Of a stretch of DNA of 64,000 nucleotides, positions 39,301 to 44,685 are shown piece by piece. Every line of letters starts with the position of its first letter. Within the stretch, counting starts at the first letter, position 1. The DNA is from Lycocorax pyrrhopterus obiensis. Lineage: Eukaryota > Chordata > Aves > Passeriformes > Paradisaeidae. The position numbers and the translations under genes are program-made. The stretch covers positions 1,488,001 through 1,552,000 of the forward strand of contig JACSVZ010000039.1 in NCBI GenBank assembly GCA_014706295.1, given 5' to 3'. The notes below the pieces were generated by a model. That model was not told the origin of the DNA, ran no database searches, and saw nothing but the letters and a program-made list of their open reading frames with translations.

Positions 39301-40820
39301 TTAACTGTTATGTATTTAGTTGGATGAAAGTATGTTTTTGCACTTCAGATGGACTTTTTAAAAGACTAACATCATCTTTGACCTGTTTCAGGTTTCGGCT
39401 AACACATTTTCTAAGTCGCCAGTGCTGCTTACAGTTTGAATACATGAAAATCCTGTTTCTGAGATGTTTGCGCACGTGCTTATTAGAAAATGAGTCCGTA
39501 TGGATATTTCACCACGGATATGGTTCTTGAACCATGTTGATCTCATAGAACGGGGAGATACTTTTACTAACACAACTCGTGAATGAGATAAAGGACAGTG
39601 ATGTCAATTCATTAAGCCTATTGCATTTCAATAATAAAATAGACAGTCTTTCTTTTTAAAAAAATACCTAGACCACCAAAAACCTCAGTGGCGAAGGCGG
39701 CTTGTAAAACTACTAACCAGCGAAGGTAATGCCATTAGAAGAGAGACAGATTTAACCTGGAAAATGAGAAATAACTTATGTAAATAGTAAACTAATTGTG
39801 GCTTGTAAATGATTTGTATGGGACTGTATCCACTAAAATCTGTTAACAACTCTACGTGATACTTTTGCATAAAAGCCTGCTGCTGCTTGCTGTATGCCAG
39901 AATAACATCTTTGACAACTTACGAAACCTACCTGTCTGTTTCTTGTTACCAACATGTCTGAATTGGAGCATATACCTTTTTTTATGTGTAATCTTGTTGG
40001 ATCTGTAACTGCAGTTATAAATACCAAAGTTTTATAATTATTTTTCTTCTGTTTTGCTGTAGTTTTTGGTGTTCCTGAAGCACCAGCTGTAACTCGGTTT
40101 GTTACGAGGAACAGCACAAGAAAGTGACATGTACTGTATATTGCCGCTGGTGATAGTTATGTCTACACTTACTTTCCCATTCTCAGAGAAAATTAGTATA
40201 TGCCAAACCCATCTCTTCATTTTACCTGCTCCATGTTTTCTATTAATTATGCAGTTTAAAATAAAGCCCAATGCTTAGATTTACTGAAGTAGCTGTAAAA
40301 TAGTAATTTTATTTGATTTGCTTTGGTTTTGTTTGGATTTTTTTAAGTAGTTTTACCATGATTTGTCCCTTGCCTAATTTATGACTCTTTCTGCACTGTC
40401 TCGTGTATTATAAATACAAAGCTTTTCAAGATGAATTTTAGACCTTTTGTTATTTACTGCCAAAAAGCATTCATGAGCAAAACTGAGAAATACCCCCAGT
40501 GAACTAATTATTTATATATTTATTATATGAAAATAAGGTTGAACTAACATTATGTAGACAGACTAACTTTCATTGCATATGTGGATTCAAAGATATGCGA
40601 TAACTATTATGTTCAATCGGACAACTATTTTCAACCAGAACCATACGTGCCTGAAAGTGGACCCTATCAGCCTGAAGGTGAACCCTTTATAGTACCTATG
40701 GAGTCAGAAAGGAGAGAGGACGAGTATGAGGACTATGGAGTTGAAATGCATTCACCAGAATACCCTGAGCACATGCGCTGGAAAAGATCACTGTCAAGAA
40801 ATGCAAAAACAAAACCGTAA
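248..40820 (+). CDS. COL12A1: COL12A1, collagen alpha-1(XII) chain, 3' third of the gene (30 coding exons, 5' part outside the window)
   Basis: Secreted extracellular-matrix FACIT collagen. Homotrimers sit on the surface of collagen I fibrils, with the large N-terminal NC3 region projecting outward. The visible exons, joined at GT/AG sites with continuous phase, encode three FN3 domains, a Pro-rich linker, a VWA domain, a TSPN domain, COL2, NC2, COL1 and NC1. The order and near-identical motifs ([26 protein letters not shown]) match vertebrate collagen XII as I know it and not its paralogue COL14A1. About 1,098 residues are present of roughly 3,100 in the family. The COL2 part, to the NC2 start, is about 152 residues, the length I recall for the family. 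Four N-glycosylation sequons are visible (NVT, NAT, NLT, NIT). No frameshift or internal stop was found, so the gene looks functional. The coding end given uses the distal long-NC1 exon. The promoter and most VWA and FN3 units lie upstream of the window. Confidence 0.97.
391..1813 (+). other. COL12A1: COL12A1 intron
   Basis: The intron lies between the two halves of an FN3 domain. It is AT-rich with no repeat family I recognise. Small open frames on both strands look like chance. Confidence 0.8.
1814..1943 (+). CDS. COL12A1: COL12A1 exon: FN3 domain (first), second half
   Basis: Acceptor ends gttctag, donor is gtaatt. It encodes [16 protein letters not shown], the DTPYKITV strand and an acidic EDGDGG turn that is typical of the late FN3 units in collagen XII. 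It ends in phase 1. Confidence 0.95.
2141..2260 (+). CDS. COL12A1: COL12A1 exon: FN3 domain (second), first half
   Basis: A strong pyrimidine tract precedes ttttag, and the donor is gtaaga. It encodes [18 protein letters not shown], then [20 protein letters not shown]. It is phase 1 at both ends, and the intron before it is only 197 bp. Confidence 0.95.
2871..3017 (+). CDS. COL12A1: COL12A1 exon: FN3 domain (second), second half
   Basis: Acceptor ends atccaag, donor is gtaagt. It encodes [18 protein letters not shown] and [19 protein letters not shown], which complete the FN3 fold. It is phase 1 at both ends. Confidence 0.95.
3775..3891 (+). CDS. COL12A1: COL12A1 exon: FN3 domain (third, last), first half
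   Basis: Acceptor ends ttcatag, donor is gtaagt. It encodes [17 protein letters not shown] and [16 protein letters not shown]. It contains an N-glycosylation sequon (NVT). It is phase 1 at both ends. Confidence 0.95.
4337..4483 (+). CDS. COL12A1: COL12A1 exon: FN3 domain (third, last), second half
   Basis: Acceptor ends tgacag, donor is gtaggt. It encodes [17 protein letters not shown], then [17 protein letters not shown] second sequon (NAT) is present. The following intron is only 87 bp. Confidence 0.95.
4571..4645 (+). CDS. COL12A1: COL12A1 exon: proline-rich linker between FN3 array and VWA domain
   Basis: This 75-bp exon runs from a tttttttcag acceptor to a gtatgt donor. It encodes a short stretch made largely of proline and threonine (KPTEAP, then [15 protein letters not shown]) ending ARD. 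It probably forms an extended spacer. It is phase 1 at both ends. Confidence 0.93.
5196..5335 (+). CDS. COL12A1: COL12A1 exon: VWA domain, part 1 (MIDAS DxSxS)
   Basis: Acceptor ends ctttcag, donor is gtaggt. It encodes [18 protein letters not shown], so the DxSxS metal-ion-dependent adhesion motif is intact (DASWS). [12 protein letters not shown] follows, then [10 protein letters not shown]. It ends on a full codon. Confidence 0.97.
5336..7196 (+). other. COL12A1: COL12A1 intron with a purine-rich tract
   Basis: This 1.9-kb AT-rich intron splits the VWA domain. The only structured element I see is a GAAA/GGAA purine tract at 6971-7013. No transposon was recognised. Confidence 0.75.
6971..7013. 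repeat. GAAA/GGAA simple purine tract
   Basis: About 43 bp of almost pure purine, with gaaa and ggaa units, lies in an intron. It is a low-complexity microsatellite-like sequence. Confidence 0.8.
7197..7320 (+). CDS. COL12A1: COL12A1 exon: VWA domain, part 2 (MIDAS threonine)
   Basis: Acceptor ends atttcag, donor is gtaatt. It encodes [16 protein letters not shown] and ends in YRGGNTRTG, which carries the threonine expected in the second MIDAS loop. It ends in phase 1. Confidence 0.97.
7516..7659 (+). CDS. COL12A1: COL12A1 exon: VWA domain, part 3 (MIDAS aspartate)
   Basis: Acceptor ends ttgcag, donor is gtaagc. It encodes [18 protein letters not shown], then [16 protein letters not shown]. 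The TDG aspartate is the third MIDAS ligand, so all the expected metal-binding positions are kept. Confidence 0.97.
7660..9516 (+). other. COL12A1: COL12A1 intron with a poly(A) run
   Basis: This 1.9-kb intron lies within the VWA-coding region. It holds a run of 20 A preceded by five T (8726-8750). No AATAAA or recognisable retrocopy precedes the run. Nothing else stands out. Confidence 0.75.
8726..8750. repeat. T5/A20 homopolymer run
   Basis: Five T are followed by twenty A. It could be a retrotransposition scar or a simple homopolymer. No source sequence was recognised upstream. Confidence 0.8.
9517..9681 (+). CDS. COL12A1: COL12A1 exon: VWA domain, part 4
   Basis: Acceptor ends ttacag, donor is gtgagt. 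It encodes [18 protein letters not shown], then [15 protein letters not shown], and closes with TFVCETATS. The cysteine is the expected partner of the VCRG cysteine at the start of the domain. Confidence 0.97.
9758..11573 (-). mobile_element. Solo LTR of an avian ERVL-type endogenous retrovirus, split by a CR1
   Basis: The pieces at 9758-10245 and 11008-11573 match, from memory, one continuous avian ERVL-type LTR read on the minus strand. Recognisable parts are the tgaccttggctgg edge, the cgaaaggctc block, the repeated 'ctgctcc..tgggtc' modules and the gcaaacccaata edge. The two pieces total about 1,050 bp. An AATAAATAAA-type signal lies on the minus strand near 9930. No gag, pol or env sequence was seen, so it is probably a solo LTR. 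No clear target duplication was found, and the outer ends are uncertain by a few bases. Confidence 0.8.
10246..11007 (-). mobile_element. CR1 LINE, 5'-truncated, inserted into the LTR
   Basis: The minus strand carries the end of CR1 ORF2 followed by the CR1 3' UTR. Translated pieces such as [15 protein letters not shown] and FSLEKTE are typical of the CR1 reverse-transcriptase C-terminus. The left edge has the avian CR1 tail (cagaatcacagaatcac) followed by the ggttggaagggacctctgga block. Scattered stops show it is dead. The flanking LTR sequence resumes on both sides. Confidence 0.9.
12376..12414 (+). CDS. COL12A1: COL12A1 exon: 39-bp micro-exon at the VWA/TSPN junction
   Basis: Acceptor ends ctttcag, donor is gtacgt. 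It encodes [12 protein letters not shown], with split codons at both ends (phase 1/1). It is the shortest internal exon apart from a 36-bp one in COL2. The intron after it is only 93 bp. Confidence 0.93.
12508..12646 (+). CDS. COL12A1: COL12A1 exon: TSPN domain, part 1
   Basis: The acceptor is unusual (cggacttaaag), but phase and protein fit. It encodes [18 protein letters not shown], then [19 protein letters not shown] sequon (NLT) is present. The donor is gtaagt, after two bases of a codon. Confidence 0.95.
12647..14810 (+). other. COL12A1: COL12A1 intron
   Basis: This 2.2-kb AT-rich intron lies within the TSPN-coding region. I recognised no transposon or RNA gene in it. Confidence 0.75.
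14811..14953 (+). CDS. COL12A1: COL12A1 exon: TSPN domain, part 2
   Basis: Acceptor ends cttaacag, donor is gtaagg. It encodes [18 protein letters not shown], then the laminin-G-like core [18 protein letters not shown]. Confidence 0.96.
15330..15439 (+). CDS. COL12A1: COL12A1 exon: TSPN domain, part 3
   Basis: Acceptor ends tattgcag, donor is gtaaat. It encodes [17 protein letters not shown], then [19 protein letters not shown]. It ends on a full codon. Confidence 0.96.
15440..20512 (+). other. COL12A1: COL12A1 intron (5.1 kb)
   Basis: This is the second-longest intron in the window. It is AT-rich, with a (TTTG)n microsatellite at 19061-19089. No exon with a conserved protein, RNA gene or recognised transposon was found. 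Confidence 0.75.
19061..19089. repeat. (TTTG)n microsatellite
   Basis: About seven tandem TTTG units lie in an intron. Confidence 0.9.
20513..20662 (+). CDS. COL12A1: COL12A1 exon: TSPN domain, part 4
   Basis: Acceptor ends tttttcag, donor is gtaagc. The exon is 50 whole codons. It encodes [16 protein letters not shown], then [18 protein letters not shown]. The disulfide cysteine (IDC) and a sequon (NIT) are present. Confidence 0.96.
21046..21123 (+). CDS. COL12A1: COL12A1 exon: end of TSPN domain
   Basis: Acceptor ends tttacag, donor is gtaagt. The exon is 26 whole codons. It encodes [16 protein letters not shown], then [10 protein letters not shown], which gives the second TSPN disulfide cysteine and the CC pair. 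Confidence 0.96.
21720..21806 (+). CDS. COL12A1: COL12A1 exon: Cys-rich junction and start of COL2 helix
   Basis: Acceptor ends attttcag, donor is gtgagt. It encodes [17 protein letters not shown] with three cysteines, followed by the first Gly-X-Y triplets (GPPGPPGPA). The NC3/COL2 border is in this exon. Confidence 0.97.
22657..22710 (+). CDS. COL12A1: COL12A1 exon: COL2 triple helix (54 bp)
   Basis: Acceptor ends atttag, donor is gtaagt. It encodes six Gly-X-Y triplets ([18 protein letters not shown]) in a 54-bp unit, the size of the classic collagen exon. Confidence 0.96.
23239..23334 (+). CDS. COL12A1: COL12A1 exon: COL2 triple helix with an imperfection
   Basis: Acceptor ends ctctaag, donor is gtgagt. 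The exon is 32 codons of Gly-X-Y, including [10 protein letters not shown]. The repeat is broken once at GLSIPGEP, where two extra residues shift the register. The tripeptide RGE stands where I recall RGD in the human protein. Confidence 0.96.
23335..24760 (+). other. COL12A1: COL12A1 intron
   Basis: This 1.4-kb AT-rich intron lies between two COL2 exons. Nothing was recognised in it. Confidence 0.75.
24761..24814 (+). CDS. COL12A1: COL12A1 exon: COL2 triple helix (54 bp)
   Basis: Acceptor ends aattatag, donor is gtaagt. It encodes six triplets, [18 protein letters not shown], with no break. Confidence 0.96.
25753..25806 (+). CDS. COL12A1: COL12A1 exon: COL2 triple helix (54 bp)
   Basis: Acceptor ends ccctccag, donor is gtaagg. 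It encodes six triplets, [18 protein letters not shown]. Confidence 0.96.
25807..27024 (+). other. COL12A1: COL12A1 intron
   Basis: This is a 1.2-kb intron. The segment at 26035-26165 is noticeably richer in C and G than its surroundings. I could not assign it to a repeat family or a gene. Confidence 0.7.
27025..27078 (+). CDS. COL12A1: COL12A1 exon: COL2 triple helix (54 bp)
   Basis: Acceptor ends tgaatag, donor is gtaaat. It encodes six triplets, [18 protein letters not shown]. Confidence 0.96.
27079..28185 (+). other. COL12A1: COL12A1 intron
   Basis: This is a 1.1-kb intron. Overlapping open frames on both strands near 27090-27440 have no family resemblance I can see and are probably chance. 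No repeat was recognised. Confidence 0.7.
28186..28257 (+). CDS. COL12A1: COL12A1 exon: COL2 triple helix (72 bp)
   Basis: Acceptor ends tgttgcag, donor is gtaaga. It encodes eight triplets, [16 protein letters not shown] then KPGDRGTP. Confidence 0.96.
28258..33945 (+). other. COL12A1: COL12A1 intron (5.7 kb) with a long TCTTC repeat
   Basis: This is the longest intron in the window. It contains the pyrimidine pentamer repeat at 31631-31799. The rest is AT-rich without recognised transposons, RNA genes or conserved coding sequence. Confidence 0.75.
31631..31799. repeat. (TCTTC)n microsatellite, about 34 units
   Basis: This is 169 bp of uninterrupted TCTTC (GAAGA on the other strand) inside the longest intron. 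No unit differs over the whole run, which suggests recent expansion or active slippage. The open frames through it on both strands are only products of the repeat. Confidence 0.98.
33946..33981 (+). CDS. COL12A1: COL12A1 exon: end of COL2 triple helix (36 bp)
   Basis: Acceptor ends attttag, donor is gtaagt. It encodes four triplets, [12 protein letters not shown]. Joined to the next exon it reads KGDRGDIAS, so an RGD tripeptide is made across the splice junction. The next intron is 109 bp. Confidence 0.96.
34091..34157 (+). CDS. COL12A1: COL12A1 exon: NC2 hinge, part 1
   Basis: Acceptor ends attatttag, donor is gtaaac. It encodes [20 protein letters not shown], non-helical with one cysteine, at the COL2/NC2 border. 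Confidence 0.97.
34158..35736 (+). other. COL12A1: COL12A1 intron
   Basis: This 1.6-kb intron splits NC2. It contains a probable old CR1 3' fragment at 34355-34430. Nothing else was recognised. Confidence 0.7.
34355..34430 (-). mobile_element. Possible degraded CR1 3' end
   Basis: The sequence aatcacagaatgacagaataacag, followed by a diverged 'gttggaa..acc' block, resembles the reverse complement of an avian CR1 tail. It is short and diverged. Confidence 0.4.
35737..35925 (+). CDS. COL12A1: COL12A1 exon: NC2 hinge, part 2, and start of COL1 helix
   Basis: Acceptor ends ttgaag, donor is gtgagt. It encodes [18 protein letters not shown] (NC2), then [19 protein letters not shown] and further Gly-X-Y (COL1). 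At 189 bp it is the longest coding exon in the window. Confidence 0.97.
35926..36956 (+). other. COL12A1: COL12A1 intron
   Basis: This is a 1.0-kb AT-rich intron between COL1 exons. Nothing was recognised. Confidence 0.75.
36957..37025 (+). CDS. COL12A1: COL12A1 exon: COL1 triple helix with an imperfection
   Basis: Acceptor ends ttctgtag, donor is gtaaat. It encodes [20 protein letters not shown]. The Gly-Thr-Gly step lacks one residue of a triplet, the first of two COL1 imperfections. Confidence 0.96.
37026..38064 (+). other. COL12A1: COL12A1 intron
   Basis: This is a 1.0-kb AT-rich intron. Nothing was recognised. Confidence 0.75.
38065..38235 (+). CDS. COL12A1: COL12A1 exon: end of COL1 and start of NC1
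   Basis: Acceptor ends aaaattag, donor is gtaggt. It encodes [17 protein letters not shown] (the second COL1 imperfection, one extra residue), then [18 protein letters not shown]1 follows with [18 protein letters not shown]. The two NC1 cysteines lie just after the helix and are expected to link the three chains. The exon ends in phase 1 and can join either terminal exon below. Confidence 0.97.
39392..39402 (+). CDS. COL12A1: COL12A1 alternative terminal exon: short NC1 end
   Basis: A tgacctgtttcag acceptor precedes gtttcggctaa. Joined in phase 1 to the exon ending at 38235 it gives GFPGFG and a stop (39400-39402). I recall the human short-NC1 protein ending GYPGSG, which matches in length and frame. 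A poly(A) signal follows at 39633. I infer that this is the short-NC1 isoform known for collagen XII, produced by an alternative last exon. Confidence 0.75.
39403..39660 (+). other. COL12A1: Likely 3' UTR of the short-NC1 transcript
   Basis: This stretch follows the short-form stop and contains AATAAA at 39633-39638. The real 3' end may instead use the next signal at 40260. Confidence 0.5.
39633..39638 (+). promoter_or_regulatory. COL12A1: Poly(A) signal AATAAA (short-NC1 form)
   Basis: A canonical hexamer lies about 230 bp after the short-form stop. Confidence 0.5.
40063..40127 (+). other. Candidate third NC1 terminal exon (unconfirmed)
   Basis: A strong acceptor (ttttcttctgttttgctgtag) is followed by an open frame in the phase set by the exon ending at 38235. 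It reads [10 protein letters not shown], then [11 protein letters not shown] and a stop (tga 40125-40127). The 21-residue tail is basic at its end and has an NST sequon. AATAAA follows at 40260-40265. It could equally be a chance open frame within the 3' UTR of the short form. Confidence 0.3.
40260..40265 (+). promoter_or_regulatory. Poly(A) signal AATAAA
   Basis: A canonical hexamer lies 132 bp after the stop of the candidate third end. It could also serve an extended short-form 3' UTR. Confidence 0.4.
40639..40820 (+). CDS. COL12A1: COL12A1 terminal exon: long NC1 tail
   Basis: Acceptor ends tttcaaccag, joined in phase 1 after GFP. It encodes 59 residues and a stop (40818-40820). The order is a Pro/Glu/Tyr-rich stretch ([17 protein letters not shown]), an acidic cluster ([10 protein letters not shown]) and a basic end ([15 protein letters not shown]). 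It matches my memory of the long NC1 of chicken collagen XII closely. The charge split suggests polyanion (for example heparin) binding by the last 15 residues, which is inference. Confidence 0.93.
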
Positions 40821-40830
40821 AAGATCTGTG

Positions 40831-40873
40831 TCTTGGTTTGGTTTGTTTTGGTTGGTGGTTTTTTTGGTTTTTG
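40831..40873. repeat. G/T-rich low-complexity tract in 3' UTR
   Basis: Units of ttggttt and ttttggtt are repeated without strict period. It is partly complementary to the A/C-rich tract 260 bp downstream. Confidence 0.8.
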
Positions 40874-41134
40874 CTGTGCTTGCATTTGCAGATACACACA
40901 GGGAGAGTGCATCATTCCTTTTGCAATATGGCTTTCTGGTCTTTTCATATCAGATGCACCCCTGTTTTGTATCTCGCTTATGTGGGGATAGCAATGTGTG
41001 TACCCAAACACTTCATGTTGCTCTGGAAATGCTTGTAAAATACTGTTGCTTATAGTGGTTGCATACAGGTTAAGGTGTGCATTCAGTTATCCCAGTGCTG
41101 CCTTTTCATTAAAATAATGTAAAAACAAATACAT

Positions 41135-41185
41135 TAAAAAAAAAAGAAAACAAAAAAAAAACCAAACAAAAAAACCCCAAAAATA
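41135..41185. repeat. A-rich low-complexity tract in 3' UTR
   Basis: The tract is made of A runs interrupted by c or g (aaccaaacaaaaaaacccc). It does not look like a poly(A) tail because 3' UTR-like sequence continues to a clear AATAAA. Confidence 0.8.
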
Positions 41186-41720
41186 ACCACAGAGCTGTTG
41201 CAAATTTTCTAAGGACTGTCTGCTTTAGCTCTACATTTTTCTTCTTTTTCAAATGCATGTTTTCAGTTCAGTCAGATCACAGGTCTGCAATATCTAGTTA
41301 AAAAGAAACAAAAGTTTCCCTCTCCTTCCAGTATCATTGTAATTTTCTTCTATTCTAAGTTACAATCTGCAGAGCATATACTGCTCTTATACATCTCCTC
41401 TAAACACCACAAACATTAAGTAGCTGAAATCATTGTATCAACTGGATACAGTTTAATAATGCCTGAAATCTCCTTGTTTGTAGACACAGTTACATTTATG
41501 CCAAATTGCAGTCAATCCTGCAGAGATGGAATTGCATGTTTATGTTGTATATTTAGTATGGATTTTTTTTTTCAGAATACAATGTTTCTTAGTTACCGAA
41601 AGCAGTTGGAAATTGTTTGCAAGACTATGGATATAGAATTGCTGCTTTTATATTTTAACTGCAAATTGTGAATTTCACTGCCTTATATTATTTATTTCTG
41701 AAATGAAAGAGGCATTTTTC

Positions 41721-41726
41721 AATAAA
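41721..41726 (+). promoter_or_regulatory. COL12A1: Poly(A) signal AATAAA (long-NC1 form)
   Basis: A canonical hexamer lies in gcatttttcaataaaactac, 900 bp after the stop. A T-rich segment (tcattttttg) follows, as expected for a downstream element. Confidence 0.7.
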
Positions 41727-41745
41727 ACTACTGAAAATTTATGTG

Positions 41746-44280
41746 TCTATTCATTTTTTGAAAGGCATTGTGGGACTGATATATTTGTATTGTATTAGTG
41801 TCATTTACTCAATCATCTGAAAATGCCAGGTATCAAAAATCAATTAGAATGGGAATAGTCTAATAGGTATTTGGGCTGTGGTGGCTAGAGGCGGGTGGAT
41901 GAAAGCAGGAGATGCCTCCTCTGTCTGAGATATGAATAACTTTTAAGAAATTCAGTCTGCAAGGCATTTGGTAAAGAAAATGAGATCAACTGTGAGGATT
42001 AATTGCTGTCTTTTGGGGGATTTCTGGTGGATGGCTGCTGCAGGTAAAGAAAGACTTTCCACCTGAGGAACTACTCGCACTGCAGAGAGTGCCTAAAGCT
42101 ACACATCCTCTAATTCCTAATGTGGCAGCGCTGACATTAGCAAATAGCTTGCCTGGGGAAGTGGGGGTGTGGTGTTTGCTGAGTTCCATCCTTCTGGGCC
42201 TGTTCCTGAGCTGGCTCCTCCCTGCTCAGGAGGTCATCTGTGTTCACACAAGCTCTGATCACACTGGTGGCTGAGATGGAGCTTTACCTACAGAGGGTGA
42301 TAAGAGTGATTTGGGAAAGAACAACAGTGGGCCAGAAGAGTTACTTGCTAATTAAGGAGGAGAGAGTGGACTGGTGGTGATCCTTCTTATCCACGGTATC
42401 TTAATTGTCTACCTTATAAGTAGAAATGGCTTTTGCCATAGGACCTGGAGCAAATCCTTTTGACATAACTGGGAAAGCTGGAGCTCTGTTTCTTAAGATC
42501 ATGCAAGACATGATGTCACTGTTTTCCCCACAGATGAGTAGACAAACGACACGAAGTCCAGGCTCAGGGATCATGGACGATGCTTTAATGAATTCTCAGA
42601 AGACTTTTATATGTTAGCTCGCAAAGTGTATTAAGTGGCATAAGGTAATTGGTTTTTTGCCATCCACCCCTTAAGGGGATTGGTCAAGTTCTAAGACACA
42701 CATCTCTGAGTGTTTTTCTAGTTAGAAGCATAGCAATTCTTCAAAACAACCTGCAGCTGCAAGAAGTTTACAAAACTGTAACATTGTTTTGAGTTACTTG
42801 CATGGGAAAGACAGAACTCTCACAAAAATGCTGCAGAGAGCTGAAGAAATTCTCCGCTGGAGTTTTTTCAGCATCCATAACATCTGTCACAGAAGTGAAG
42901 CTAGATGTGCAGGCTGGCTTCCTGATCACTGAAACTTACTCTGCACTGGAAGCTTCGTGGCAAATTTTAGTGTCCACAAATGGAAATTACACAACTCCAT
43001 AGACTGCCTGACTAGTTATCAGTGAAACGAAATACAAACAAACGGCATTTCAAAGAGTGATCCTGATTACAGCCATATGCCTTTTAGACTGTAAGAGACT
43101 GCTTCTGGGTTGAACTGAGGACCGTTTAAAGAAAAATCCGAGCTATTAATTCTTTATGCTTTTTTCTAAGTGGTCAGAGTTCAGTATCAAAAACATGTTC
43201 TGCAGTTCCATGTACAATAAATAAAGGCATGTGTTTGGCAGAAAAAAAAATATATTGGTAGAAATTTGGAGAAGTTAATGAAAATGTTTATCTGACTTGT
43301 TTTTAAAAATAATGACATCTTGCATTGATCTCCCATCTGTCTTTTTCTGGCATTATGTGTCTCTAGGACAAGTTTAACTAGATGCCTATGTCTTCATTTA
43401 AAAGATTCCTTTCTGTCCTCCAAACAGAAAATTTTACCTTATTTAAAGCATATATTTTAAATTATTTTTTTATTTCTTCACAAAATACACCAAATGCCTG
43501 CCAAGGATGCCTTGGCTTTTTTTGTGTTCTTCATTGATATCAGTCCTAATAGAGATACCACTATTTGATGATCTGGTGGCCTGAAATATTTGAACATTCA
43601 ATAAAACCTGAGCTTGTAGGTAGTCAATACATTTTTATGGACAAAATTCTGCTCACAGATCTGCAGAGTAGATGTAAGCTCTAGGTTGTGTGCTCCCTGC
43701 AGGCACAGAATTGCGAAGCATGAGTCATGACCATCTGTGTACTTGAGATAAGTGCTGATAAGCACTTATGTTTCATTTAAAAATCCCCATGAGCCCCAAA
43801 GCTGGTTAACACTTCTTTCACCTGTTTGACACGAGTCAGGTTTCTGACAGTACATTTTGAAGCAAAAAGAACTTTCACTGGCCCATCCAAAATAATAAGA
43901 AAATACTTTAGGTGTTTGGGCAGCTTATAAATGAGTGTTTACTGTTTGAGGCCAACAAGGAAGAAAACTTATTTCCAGGAATTCTCAGGGGAATGACTCT
44001 CAGGAGGTGGTAGGGCTACTGATGACACTTCTGGGAAAGCTGTTGCAAAGCTGAGCCAAAGAAATACTGGAAAAATACAGATTCAATGTAAATACAAACA
44101 GATTTCAGTTCTTGAATATCACATACACAACTGAGCAGTTTACGTAGTCTGGCAGTTTTAAAGAAGGAAATTGTTTGAAAGCTGAATTTTAATTGCATAC
44201 ACATTTCCTCTTATTTTGGCAAAAACTGTGGATACAAACAGGCAGGTGGGAAAGGGTTGCTGCTTGCTTGAAATCAATAT
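41746..44280. other. Intergenic, no gene recognised
   Basis: No conserved coding sequence was found. An AATAAATAAA motif 20 bp before an A9 run lies at 43215-43250, weakly like a retrocopy tail or the end of a non-coding transcript. Confidence 0.65.
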
Positions 44281-44685
44281 GGAGCATTTGATAGGCTGAG
44301 GGAGTTGAGCCTGTTCAGCCTTGAGAAGTGATGCCTGGGAGAGGACCTCATCACTGTCTATCAGTATCTGAAGGGAGGGTCTCAAGAGGACGTTTCCAGG
44401 CTCTGCTCAGTGATGCCAAGCAACAGGACAAGAGGCAATGGGCATAAACTGTTGTACAGAAAGTTCCATCTGACTATGAGGAAGAACTCTACTTGTGAAT
44501 GACTGAGCACTGGAACAGATTGCCCAGGGGGATAGTGGAGTCTCTCTCACTGGAGATATTCAAGAATCATCTGGACACAATCCTGTGCCATGTACTCTGG
44601 GATGATCCTGAGCAGTGAGGTTGGACCACATGACCCACTGTGATCCCTTCCAAACTTACCCATTCTGTGACTCTGTGATTCTGTG
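44281..44685 (+). mobile_element. CR1 LINE 3' fragment
   Basis: This reads as the CR1 ORF2 end and 3' UTR in the + direction. Markers are ggctgagggagttgagcctg, gttcagccttgaga, ggacaagaggcaatgggca and ccatctgactatgagga. The end is ttctgtgactctgtgattct, a diverged copy of the CR1 8-bp tail repeats. It is truncated at the 5' end. Confidence 0.92.

Larger units (their letters stand above)
40821..41745 (+). other. COL12A1: COL12A1 3' UTR (long form)
   Basis: This is non-coding sequence from the stop to just past the poly(A) signal at 41721. It contains a G/T-rich tract (40831-40873) and an A-rich tract (41135-41185) that are roughly complementary to each other. The exact cleavage site is not visible. 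Confidence 0.75.

Noticed and set aside
40838..41055. Hydrophobic open frames (for example FGLFWLVVFLVFAVLAF) after the COL12A1 stop
   Set aside because: They are caused by the G/T-rich tract in the 3' UTR. There is no splice or start context and no family resemblance.
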